From Microcaldota archaeon (GTDB lineage: Archaea > Micrarchaeota > Micrarchaeia > Micrarchaeales > CABMGC01): a stretch of DNA of 7,874 bases. Positions 1-6,348 of the stretch are shown here, piece after piece. The translations under genes were made by a program, and so were the position numbers. The number at the start of each line of letters is the position of its first letter. Position 1 is the first letter of the stretch. The DNA lies in the NCBI GenBank assembly GCA_030040335.1, contig JASHTX010000099.1, positions 1-7,874 on the forward strand, written 5' to 3'. The notes below the pieces were generated by a model. It had not been told where the DNA came from and did not search any database. It was given only the letters and a program-made list of their open reading frames with translations.

Positions 1-891
1 CCCGTGGCTGCAAGAGAAGCGAGCATCTACACCGGGATAACCATAGCTGAATACTTCAGAGACATGGGTTATGACGTAGCGCTCATGGCCGACTCTACAT
101 CAAGATGGGCCGAGGCGATGAGAGAGATATCCACAAGACTGGAGGAGATGCCCGGCGAGGAAGGCTATCCGGCTTACCTACCGAAAAGGCTTGCAGAATT
201 CTATGAACGTGCCGGCAAGGTGAAGACGCTCAACGGAAAGGTGGGATCTGTTACAGTGATCGGCGCGGTATCGCCGCCTGGAGGAGACCTTTCAGAACCA
301 GTATCTCAGGGAACGCTTCGTGTGGTCAAGACCTTCTGGGCTCTTGACGCTGCGCTGGCGAGTTCAAGGCACTTCCCGGCAATAAACTGGCTCAGCAGCT
401 ACTCGCTTTACACTGGAACGCTTCAGAAATGGTATGCGGACAATCTGGGAGAGGAGTTCGAAGCAATGAGGGGCAAGGCGCAGGCGCTGCTCCAGAAGGA
501 GGCGGAGCTCAAGGACATCGTGCAGCTGGTCGGAGAGGATGCGCTTCCTGACACAGAGCGAGTCCTCCTGGAAGTCGGAAGGATGATGAGAGAGTACTTC
601 CTGAGACAGAGCGACTTCGATGAAGTCGATGCATACACCAGCCTGAAGAAACAGAGTGTGATGCTGAAAACGATACTTCACTTCGGAGACATGGCGAGCG
701 ATGCCGCAGTGAAGGGTGTGAACAGCGACAGCATAATGACGCTGGAGATTGTCAAGAAGCTCGCGAGAGTGAAGGAGCTGAAGGAAGCTGAGGCGGAGAG
801 CGAGGGCAAGAAGATAATCGCTGAGACAGACTCTGAGTTCAGGAAGTTGGTTGCCGAACAGGGCATGATGGAATCCAAGGTGAAATCATGA
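1..891 (+). CDS. atpA: A-type ATP synthase catalytic subunit A, C-terminal part (5' end outside window)
   Basis: Catalytic, nucleotide-binding subunit of the membrane-bound A1Ao ATP synthase; three copies alternate with subunit B in the cytoplasmic head. The reading frame is open from base 1, so the gene enters from the left; the GTG at base 4 is an internal Val inside the conserved PVAAREASIYTGITIAEY block, not a start. Roughly the last 295 residues of a protein usually near 580 are present; the P-loop lies upstream of the window. Visible family hallmarks are MADSTSRWAEA, the EEMPGEEGYPAYL segment, AVSPPGGDLSEPV, and the helical C-terminal domain from about window residue 140. No frameshift or lost block is seen. 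The stop overlaps the start of the next gene by 4 bases (ATGA at 888-891), and GGTG at 879-882 inside this gene is a good ribosome binding site for it. Confidence 0.97.
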   Translation, partial: PVAAREASIYTGITIAEYFRDMGYDVALMADSTSRWAEAMREISTRLEEMPGEEGYPAYLPKRLAEFYERAGKVKTLNGKVGSVTVIGAVSPPGGDLSEPVSQGTLRVVKTFWALDAALASSRHFPAINWLSSYSLYTGTLQKWYADNLGEEFEAMRGKAQALLQKEAELKDIVQLVGEDALPDTERVLLEVGRMMREYFLRQSDFDEVDAYTSLKKQSVMLKTILHFGDMASDAAVKGVNSDSIMTLEIVKKLARVKELKEAEAESEGKKIIAETDSEFRKLVAEQGMMESKVKS

Positions 892-2279
892 AGTTTGAGA
901 TAGAATACAAGACGCTTGGCAAGGTTTCTGGTCCGTTGCTTGTGGTAGACTCGGTAAGGAACGCGGCATACGGAGAGATAACAAAGGTAAAGCTTGAGAG
1001 CGGCGAAGAAAGGCTTGGTCAGGTGATAGAAAGTGCAGAGGGATATGCGGTAGTCCAAGTATTCGGGCCGACGAGCGGCATAAACATAAAGACGACCAGC
1101 GTCAGTTTCCTGGGCGAGACATTCAAGCTTGGAGTCGGAGAGGAGATGCTCGGCAGGGTCTTCGACGGCCAGGGAAGGTCCAAGGATGCTCACAGCAGCT
1201 TCAAGGTCGAGGAAGAGAGAGACATAAACGGCGAACCGATAAACCCAGCATCAAGACAGATGCCTGAGGACTTCATACAGACCGGAGTATCTTCGATAGA
1301 CGGACTCATGACCCTGGTCAGAGGCCAAAAACTGCCTATCTTCTCAGGTGCAGGTCTGCCACACAACAGGCTCGCAGCGCAGGTAGCGAGACAGGCAAAG
1401 GTAAAGAAGCAGAGCGAGAGCTTTGCTGTAGTATTTGGAGCAATCGGCATAACTTATGACGATGCATCGTTCTTCATAAACAACTTCAGGAAAACAGGGG
1501 CGCTAAAGAGGACGGTCGCATTCATAAACCTCGCAGACGACCCTAGCATAGAGAGAATACTGACTCCTAGACTGGCGCTGACCACTGCCGAGTTCCTTGC
1601 ATTCGAAAAGGGCATGCACGTTCTTGTCATGCTTACAGACATGACCAATTACTGCGAGGCACTCAGAGAGCTTGCAAGCGCAAGGGAGGAAGTACCGGGA
1701 AGAAGGGGATACCCCGGATACATGTACACGGATCTCGCGAGCATCTACGAAAGGGCTGGAATAGTCACCGGGAAGAAGGGAAGCATAACACAGCTCAACA
1801 TAGTCACGATGCCCGGAGACGATGTCACGCACCCGATACCTGACCTGACAGGATACATCACTGAAGGACAGGTCTTCCTGAGCAGAGAGCTCAGCAACAA
1901 GGGGCTTTATCCTCCTGTGAACCCGCTTGGGTCTCTTTCAAGGCTTATGAACAACGGCATAGGAACCGGAAAGACCAGAGAAGACCACAGAGGAGTTGCA
2001 GACCAGCTTTACGGCGCTTATGCACGCGCGCAGGAGTCGAGAAGCCTCAGCGCAATAATAGGAGCAGAGGCATTGAGTGACAGCGACAAGAGATACCTGA
2101 AGTTCGGAGAGGACTTTGAGAAGAAGTTCCTGACGCAGGGCGAGTACGAAGACAGGGAGATCGACAAGACTCTGGACATCGGCTGGGATCTCCTATCGGA
2201 GCTGCCCGAAGAGGAACTGACGAGGATAAAGAGGGAGCACATAGAGAAGTACCACGCCAAGCACAGGAAGGCGAAGTAA
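888..2279 (+). CDS. atpB: A-type ATP synthase regulatory subunit B
   Basis: Non-catalytic partner of subunit A in the A3B3 head; it shapes the nucleotide sites and binds the rotor. The 463-residue length is normal for the family. In order, the N-terminal beta-barrel begins with the YKTLGKVSGPL stretch. The central domain follows with DFIQTGVSSIDG (129-139), LVRGQKLPIFSGAGLPHN (143-160; the degenerate nucleotide-binding loop, no GKT P-loop as expected for B), EEVPGRRGYPGYMYTDLASI (267-286) and LSRLMNNGIGTGKTREDH (350-367). The C-terminal helical domain ends in a basic tail. The ATG at 888 is favoured because GGTG (879-882) lies 5 bases upstream and it overlaps the atpA stop. The stop TAA shares one base with the ATG of the next gene. 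Identity is secure. Confidence 0.98.
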   Translation: MKFEIEYKTLGKVSGPLLVVDSVRNAAYGEITKVKLESGEERLGQVIESAEGYAVVQVFGPTSGINIKTTSVSFLGETFKLGVGEEMLGRVFDGQGRSKDAHSSFKVEEERDINGEPINPASRQMPEDFIQTGVSSIDGLMTLVRGQKLPIFSGAGLPHNRLAAQVARQAKVKKQSESFAVVFGAIGITYDDASFFINNFRKTGALKRTVAFINLADDPSIERILTPRLALTTAEFLAFEKGMHVLVMLTDMTNYCEALRELASAREEVPGRRGYPGYMYTDLASIYERAGIVTGKKGSITQLNIVTMPGDDVTHPIPDLTGYITEGQVFLSRELSNKGLYPPVNPLGSLSRLMNNGIGTGKTREDHRGVADQLYGAYARAQESRSLSAIIGAEALSDSDKRYLKFGEDFEKKFLTQGEYEDREIDKTLDIGWDLLSELPEEELTRIKREHIEKYHAKHRKAK

Positions 2280-2896
2280 TGCCAAAGAACCCAACAAGGA
2301 TGAACCTGATAAACACCAGGAAGAGCATAGTCCTTGCCAGGAAGGGCCACGACCTGCTCAAGAGGAAGAGAGAGGCGCTGGTCATAGAGTTCTTCAAGAT
2401 GCTGAAGGATTCGAAGAGCGACAGGGAGCGATTGCAGCAGACGCTCGAGGCCGCGTATAAGACCACAGTGATAGCATCCACATTCTCAGGCGACTTTGAA
2501 CTGGAGCAGGCAAGCATCTACGTCAAAGACGCGTCCAAGATAAACATGAGCGTTAAGAACGTGATGGGAGTGCGCATTCCTGAGATAGAGAAACTTCACG
2601 AGGAAAGCATGGGCTCTGATCAGCTTCAGACCAGCCTTGCGGTCAGCGACGTCGAGGATGCGTTCAGCGGAGTCAAGGACATGATAATCGATACGGCGAA
2701 GAGGGAGCAGAGCCTCAGAAGGCTTATTCTGGAAATAGACAAGGTGAAGAGAAGGGTGAACGCCCTGGAGTACATACTCCTCCCGAAGCTGAAGAAAGAG
2801 GCGGGATACATCTCCTTCAGACTTGATGAGATGGAAAGGGACACATTCTCGGCGCTAAAGCACGTGAAGAAGAAGATAGAAAGGCAGAACGCATGA
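2279..2896 (+). CDS. atpD: A-type ATP synthase central stalk subunit D
   Basis: Long coiled-coil rotor shaft subunit that transmits rotation between the membrane ring and the A3B3 head. The 205 residues match the usual size (about 200-220). The N-terminal helix carries the family signature PTRMNLINTRKSIVLARKGH (5-24), and the C-terminal helix carries KRRVNALEYILLPKL, followed by a heptad-rich helix to the end; charged residues (K, R, E) dominate, as expected for an extended antiparallel coiled coil. The start ATG at 2279 shares a base with the atpB stop (TAATG); a purine-rich AGGAAGG at 2265-2271 is a modest ribosome binding site, so coupling to upstream translation is likely. The A-B-D order is the standard end of archaeal ATP synthase operons. 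The stop overlaps the next gene by 4 bases. Confidence 0.96.
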   Translation: MPKNPTRMNLINTRKSIVLARKGHDLLKRKREALVIEFFKMLKDSKSDRERLQQTLEAAYKTTVIASTFSGDFELEQASIYVKDASKINMSVKNVMGVRIPEIEKLHEESMGSDQLQTSLAVSDVEDAFSGVKDMIIDTAKREQSLRRLILEIDKVKRRVNALEYILLPKLKKEAGYISFRLDEMERDTFSALKHVKKKIERQNA

Positions 2897-3564
2897 CAAA
2901 TGCTTGCCTTTTCAGCGGAGGCAAGGACTCTACGCTTGCACTTCACAAGGCGATGGAGCTCGGCGTAAAGATCGACCTACTAATTACTATGAAGAGCGCC
3001 AACAAGGAAAGCTACATGTTCCATTATCCGAATATAGATCTTACGAGACTGCAGGCGGAGGCATTGGGGATAACACACGTCTTCGGAGCGACAGAAGGAA
3101 AGAAGGAAGAAGAACTGAAAGATCTGGAAGACGTCCTGAAGAGGAATAACGTAAAGACGCTAGTAACAGGCGCTACGTTCAGCAAATACCAGGCAGACCG
3201 CATAAACGCCATAGCGAAAAAGCTGCAGATAGAGCATATCGCGCCATTGTGGCACATAGAGCCGCTGGAGGAGTTGCACGAGATTTCGGACAGTTTCAAC
3301 GCAATAATAACGTCTGTCTCTGCTGAAGGTCTTAACCTTTCGCTGCTTGGGAAGAGGATAGACGGAAGGGTCATAGAAGAGCTGATCGAGGCCAACAGGA
3401 AGCACGGAATAAACCTCGTCTTCGAAGGCGGAGAGGCAGAAACATTTGTACTGGACGCGCCGCTCTTCAAGAAAAGTATAGAAGTGGAGAAGGCACACGT
3501 AGAGGGAAAAGGCATGAACGGCGCGTACCTGATAGATAAAGCAAGACTGGTGGAGAAGAGGTAA
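2893..3564 (+). CDS. dph6: Diphthine--ammonia ligase (Dph6-type PP-loop ATPase)
   Basis: By family (COG2102 / MJ0570-related), this cytoplasmic enzyme uses ATP and ammonia to amidate diphthine on the modified His of elongation factor 2, the last step of diphthamide synthesis. The sequence shows the adenylating PP-loop SGGKDS at residues 8-13, the MFHYPNIDLTRLQAEALGI block (42-60), TGATFSKYQADR (92-103) and the family-specific FEGGEAETFVLDAPLF (177-192). At 223 residues it is a typical single-domain archaeal form, without the RidA-like extension of eukaryotic homologues. It starts within the atpD stop (ATGA, 2893-2896), with only a weak AAGG ribosome binding site at 2881-2884, so it is probably translated with the ATP synthase genes. 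The exact reaction is assigned by family resemblance; the PP-loop ATPase assignment is firm. Confidence 0.9.
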   Translation: MTNACLFSGGKDSTLALHKAMELGVKIDLLITMKSANKESYMFHYPNIDLTRLQAEALGITHVFGATEGKKEEELKDLEDVLKRNNVKTLVTGATFSKYQADRINAIAKKLQIEHIAPLWHIEPLEELHEISDSFNAIITSVSAEGLNLSLLGKRIDGRVIEELIEANRKHGINLVFEGGEAETFVLDAPLFKKSIEVEKAHVEGKGMNGAYLIDKARLVEKR

Positions 3565-3597
3565 TTTAAACTTTGCAAGTTTAGTATCTGGGATTGC
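3565..3597 (+). promoter_or_regulatory. Probable leaderless promoter with overlapping 7-bp inverted repeat, upstream of aminotransferase
   Basis: TTTAAA at 3565-3570 is a TATA-like element centred about 30 bases before the ATG at 3598, placing the transcription start within a few bases of the start codon. No Shine-Dalgarno sequence lies in front of that ATG, which also fits a leaderless mRNA. A perfect inverted repeat, TAAACTT (3567-3573) and AAGTTTA (3577-3583) separated by TGC, overlaps the TATA element. It could be a regulator's operator or a weak hairpin ending the upstream operon; the sequence alone does not decide. Confidence 0.5.
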
Positions 3598-4815
3598 ATG
3601 GGGTTGATATCTTATAGGAGCAAGTACGTCAACAATCCGATAGAGGAACAGGACAAGCTGGCGTACAAGTTGATCAAGTCGGGCAAGAAAGTAATAAAGC
3701 TGAACAGGGGGGATCCGGCAGTTTACTTCAAGACTCCCAAGTACACCGTAGACGCTTACGTGAAGGCACTCAGAGAGGGACACACTGGCTACTCCATGGC
3801 GATAGGAGTTCCTGAGCTTAAGGAGGCCGTAGCCCTGAGGTACAAAAGAATGTATGGGCTAAATGCAGGACCGGACAACGTCCTAATAACGCAGGGCCTG
3901 AGTGAAGCCCTGGTGATGATAAACTCCACGCTGATAAACGAAGGAGACAAGGCCATACTGTTTAGGCCTTACTACACAGTCTACGTGCCATATATGAAAC
4001 TTTTCGGAGGAAACCCGATCTTCGAGAAGTATGACGAAAGCAACAACTGGAACGTGGACACGGAAAGCCTCGAACGCAGCCTCAAGCGCGAAGGCAAATC
4101 CAAGCGAGTAAAGTACATGTTGCTGACAAACCCTAACAACCCGACCGGCACAGTGCTTTCTAGGAACATACTCGAAGAGATAGTGGATCTCGCTAATGAG
4201 TACGGCATACTGCTCATAAGCGACGAGATATACGATGAGCTTGTCTTCAACAAGGCCAAGTTCACGAGCATATGCGAAATTGCGAAGGGCATACCATACG
4301 TGATACTGAACGGGGCTTCGAAGAATTTCGACGCGACAGGTTTCAGGCTCGGTTTTGTCGTGATTCCGAACGATGACAAGATCTCTGAAACCATAATGGA
4401 GAAGATGGAGAACTTCGCGGTGACGAGACTCTCGAGCAACACCCCCGCAGAGTATGCAATGGTGGAAACCCTCACAAATCAGAAGGATCACAAGAAGGCC
4501 CTGAAAACGCTAGTCGGAGGCATAGAGAAAAGGGTAAACTTCGCTGCAAAGCTGATAAACGAGAGCGAGTACATGCACACGGTGGTGCCGAGAGGCGCTT
4601 TCTACATATTCCCAAGAGTGAACTTCGACAATCTGAAGATAAAGGACGACAAGAAGCTCACAGACCTCCTTCTTACGGAGGAGCTGGTCCAGATAACAAG
4701 AGGTTCGGGCTTCGGAGACGGGAACCACGTAAGGCTAGTCTCTTTGGCTCCTGAAGAGATACTGGAAGATGCGATAAACAAGATCAACAAGTTCTACAAT
4801 AGGCATTCAAAGTAG
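3598..4815 (+). CDS. PLP-dependent aminotransferase, class I/II, alanine aminotransferase-like
   Basis: Cytoplasmic fold-type I aminotransferase moving an amino group between an amino acid and a 2-oxo acid via pyridoxal phosphate. All key elements are present in the 405-residue product: the N-terminal LNRGDPAVY segment (35-43), NPNNPTG (178-184, with N181 contacting PLP), D209 and Y212 in ISDEIYDELVF, the Schiff-base lysine K242 in NGASKNFDATGFRLGF, R250 binding the phosphate side, GAFYIFPR (333-340), and R379 in HVRLVSLAPEE, the substrate carboxylate arginine. The pattern around K242 and GSGFG (369-373) resembles archaeal alanine aminotransferases of the Pyrococcus AlaAT type, so alanine/2-oxoglutarate is the best substrate guess; aspartate or broad specificity is possible. 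The ATG at 3598 is supported by the TATA element about 30 bases upstream. The gene converges on the RnfD-like gene with 8 bases between stops. Confidence 0.92.
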   Translation: MGLISYRSKYVNNPIEEQDKLAYKLIKSGKKVIKLNRGDPAVYFKTPKYTVDAYVKALREGHTGYSMAIGVPELKEAVALRYKRMYGLNAGPDNVLITQGLSEALVMINSTLINEGDKAILFRPYYTVYVPYMKLFGGNPIFEKYDESNNWNVDTESLERSLKREGKSKRVKYMLLTNPNNPTGTVLSRNILEEIVDLANEYGILLISDEIYDELVFNKAKFTSICEIAKGIPYVILNGASKNFDATGFRLGFVVIPNDDKISETIMEKMENFAVTRLSSNTPAEYAMVETLTNQKDHKKALKTLVGGIEKRVNFAAKLINESEYMHTVVPRGAFYIFPRVNFDNLKIKDDKKLTDLLLTEELVQITRGSGFGDGNHVRLVSLAPEEILEDAINKINKFYNRHSK

Positions 4816-4823
4816 GATGCCGC

Positions 4824-5594
4824 CTATCTCGAACCGGTCCTGGTTCTGTAAAACGCATAGGCCAGGTTTGCAGCAAGAATTGCGAGCTGTAACGGATAGG
4901 GAAGCCTTGAGAGGCTCAGCACAGTAACCAGTAACGCAAGTCCGACTCCGTAGATCACCTGCATCTGCTTCTTGACAGGCGAAGTCTTGGGTTCGCACGC
5001 CATTATGAATGCAAGGAAATAGTTGACGCTTACCGCGGTGGTCCACAGGGCTGCAACAGACAGGGCAGCAGTTCCGCCGAGCAGCAGCTGCGCAGCGAAA
5101 GACGCTATAGCGAAAGAGGCCCCAACGTACAGCCGCCTAGCCTCCCACGAACAAATAATGAGCAGAGGCGTGATAGTAATCAGCACGCCATATACGGCAA
5201 AAGGAGCAGCCACCCACCAAGAGTCGCCGATCCCGAAGAGCGCCAGGGCAATGACGAGGCCAAACGAGGCAGGGTTGAAGATGTTGCTGCCCTTAACTTT
5301 TATGAAAAGCTTCGACATAACGGCTATGATAGACGCCAGTACTATCGCCACCGCAGGAGCGTTGCTGGGAGCCACGGAGCCTATTATCAGTCCGGTTATT
5401 ATCGCAGTGTATGAGATCTCCAGCTGCCTCTTGTGGTGTACCTTCTTGATCGCAGCCTCTATGATCAGGCACGTTATAACAGCCAGTATGACAGAATACG
5501 GGAACTGGTTCAGGAAGTAGCTGCTTACCGCGATTACCAGGATAAGCAAGAGTATGGTTGTTTTGTACATCCTTGCTACGGGAACTCCTGGCAC
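4824..5594 (-). CDS. Orphan NqrB/RnfD-family integral membrane protein
   Basis: In Rnf and Nqr complexes this family forms a flavin-carrying membrane subunit in an electron-transfer chain coupled to ion transport. The 256-residue product is almost entirely hydrophobic, with about 8-10 likely membrane helices. Family motifs are SYTAIITGLIIGSVAPSN (61-78), the diagnostic GSNIFNPASFGLV (102-114) after a basic FIKVK, and MACEPKTSP (198-206), equivalent to the MATDPxTSP block. The SGAT-like flavinylation motif of classical RnfD/NqrB is not visible, and the protein is shorter than the usual 320-400 residues. No other Rnf/Nqr genes lie nearby. The GTG at 5594 gives a 13-base gap from the preceding secreted-protein gene; the ATG at 5570 (MYKTTILLL, gap 37 bases) is an equally reasonable start. 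Family membership is confident; function in this cell is unknown. Confidence 0.82.
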   Translation of the reverse strand: MPGVPVARMYKTTILLLILVIAVSSYFLNQFPYSVILAVITCLIIEAAIKKVHHKRQLEISYTAIITGLIIGSVAPSNAPAVAIVLASIIAVMSKLFIKVKGSNIFNPASFGLVIALALFGIGDSWWVAAPFAVYGVLITITPLLIICSWEARRLYVGASFAIASFAAQLLLGGTAALSVAALWTTAVSVNYFLAFIMACEPKTSPVKKQMQVIYGVGLALLVTVLSLSRLPYPLQLAILAANLAYAFYRTRTGSR

Positions 5595-5607
5595 CCAATT
5601 ATCCCAT

Positions 5608-6144
5608 TCACTTCGTGCTATTGTAGATTATTGTACCCTGAGGAGACATTACATACCAGACCTGGCCGACGTTCTGCCCGTTTATGTTTCCAGAGCCGGT
5701 GTCATACTCATAGTAGTAGAGTGGGTAGCCATTGAAGGTAATCTCCTTTGTGCCGTCGGTCCTGTTTATTACGCTGAAGAGTGAGGCGTTTATGCCAGGT
5801 TCGACTGTCAGATTTGCGGTATAGAATATGGGCCAGACTATGGCGCATTGTCCGTAGCACGTGCTCTTGCCGCTGAACGGCGTGTCAGGAGTGTACATGT
5901 AAAGCGCCCAGCCAGTAGAGTTCACCAGATATTGGCCTATACCAGGCAGTGTCGCTATGTTAACAGAATAGTTATAATGGACTGTGGCGATGGTGGTAGT
6001 TCTGTTGCGGCTGAAGCTTCCTCCGCCCCCTGATCCATAGTGATGGCCGCTGAAGAGTATGTAAGGAGCCGAAAAGACTCCTATTCCAAATCCTATCAAA
6101 AGCGCAACCACAGCACAGATAACAATCAGCATGTTAGTTTTCAT
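5608..6144 (-). CDS. Membrane-anchored secreted protein with two Yx(FWY)xxD repeats (COG4315/PF03640)
   Basis: The 178-residue product starts MKTN, then a single membrane segment (about 5-31, probably an uncleaved anchor), a Gly/Ser-rich linker (38-46) and an outside domain. Two copies of the secreted repeat of unknown function follow. Repeat 1 has LYMYTPD (Y82, Y84, D87) followed by a CxxxC pair (C96, C100) in STCYGQCAIVWP. Repeat 2 has FNGYPLYYYEYD (Y143, Y145, D148) followed by NGQNVGQVWYVMSP. Bacterial relatives are often lipoproteins; no lipobox is seen here. Seven N-glycosylation sequons (N47, N58, N75, N111, N119, N127, N175) support an extracytoplasmic location. An upstream TTG at 6162 would extend the frame by six residues but lies against the TATA box, so the ATG at 6144 (TATA centre about 25 bases upstream) is chosen. 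It is the first gene of a probable two-gene transcript with the RnfD-like gene. Confidence 0.85.
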   Translation of the reverse strand: MKTNMLIVICAVVALLIGFGIGVFSAPYILFSGHHYGSGGGGSFSRNRTTTIATVHYNYSVNIATLPGIGQYLVNSTGWALYMYTPDTPFSGKSTCYGQCAIVWPIFYTANLTVEPGINASLFSVINRTDGTKEITFNGYPLYYYEYDTGSGNINGQNVGQVWYVMSPQGTIIYNSTK

Positions 6145-6163
6145 GAAGGCTTTTCCAATCAAA

Positions 6164-6182
6164 GGTATATAAAAGTTTTGAT
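6164..6182 (-). promoter_or_regulatory. TATA/BRE promoter for the secreted-repeat / RnfD-like operon
   Basis: On the minus strand, CTTTTATATACC (6175-6164) is a strong archaeal TATA box preceded by an A-rich BRE-like CAAAA (6180-6176). Its centre lies about 25 bases before the ATG at 6144, which predicts a leaderless transcript and fixes that ATG as the start. No second promoter is evident in the 13-base gap before the RnfD-like gene, so both genes probably share this one. Confidence 0.65.
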
Positions 6183-6202
6183 ACGTTTCGCTTTTGCGTC
6201 GT

Positions 6203-6220
6203 AAGAAGCCTTATTAATTT
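6203..6220 (+). promoter_or_regulatory. TATA promoter for tRNA-Val
   Basis: TTATTAATTT (6211-6220) is a TATA-like element centred about 32 bases before the mature tRNA 5' end, with purine-rich TAAGAAG just upstream as a possible BRE. This would start a precursor with a leader of several bases, to be trimmed by RNase P. It is divergent from the promoter at 6164-6182, roughly 40 bases away. Confidence 0.5.
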
Positions 6221-6246
6221 TGAAGAAGACGGTATCAACGTTTGGA

Positions 6247-6317
6247 GGAGGCATTGTCTAGTGGTAGGACGTCACCCTTACACGGTGAAGGTCTGGGTTC
6301 GATTCCCTGTGCCTCCA
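6247..6317 (+). tRNA. tRNA-Val (anticodon UAC)
   Basis: A complete cloverleaf folds from 71 bases: acceptor stem GGAGGCA/TGCCTCC (7 pairs), D arm GTCT/GGAC around AGTGGTA with the usual GG, anticodon stem TCACC/GGTGA with loop CTTACAC (anticodon TAC, 6279-6281, reading GUA), a 4-base variable loop, and T arm CTGGG/CCCTG with loop TTCGATT. The discriminator is A at 6317. CCA is not encoded after it; a T6 run follows immediately, so CCA must be added. There is no intron. One oddity is a U-U mismatch at the second pair of the T stem (6294 and 6308). Confidence 0.95.
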
Positions 6318-6348
6318 TTTTTTAGCTCCCTCGAGCCCAAAAAATGGA
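6314..6348. terminator. Bidirectional hairpin/T-run terminator overlapping the tRNA 3' end
   Basis: TCCATTTTTT (6314-6323) and AAAAAATGGA (6339-6348) are perfect 10-bp inverted copies; inside them GCTC (6325-6328) pairs with GAGC (6333-6336) around a 4-base loop. The + strand therefore has T6 directly behind the tRNA, and the - strand has T6 for transcripts arriving from the helicase gene. T-runs are the known archaeal termination signal, so this can serve both convergent units. Confidence 0.6.

Noticed and set aside
4..6. GTG as a start codon for the first gene
   Set aside because: It lies within the conserved PVAAREAS block of ATP synthase subunit A and the frame is open to base 1, so the gene begins outside the window.
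678..1193. Minus-strand open frame across the atpA/atpB junction
   Set aside because: Antisense to highly conserved ATP synthase genes; no start signal or domain.
3160..3783. Minus-strand open frame of 207 codons across the dph6/aminotransferase junction
   Set aside because: Antisense to two well-supported genes and across a promoter region; composition is unlike a globular protein.
3883..4491. Minus-strand open frame of 202 codons inside the aminotransferase
   Set aside because: Antisense shadow of a gene with intact catalytic residues; no family motif in the translation.
4831..4846. GAACC/GGTTC inverted repeat near the RnfD-like stop codon as a terminator
   Set aside because: Only 5 bp, inside coding sequence, and not followed by a T-run on either strand.
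5023..5520. + strand open frame of 165 codons inside the RnfD-like gene
   Set aside because: The opposite strand has the NqrB/RnfD motifs and a membrane-protein profile; this frame looks like its complement.
6160..6162. TTG at 6162 as start of the secreted-repeat protein
   Set aside because: It is directly beside the TATA box, too close to be within the transcript; the ATG at 6144 fits the promoter spacing.
6247..6317. tRNA gene as an integration (attachment) site of a mobile element
   Set aside because: No direct repeat of the tRNA 3' end and no integrase gene were found within the window.
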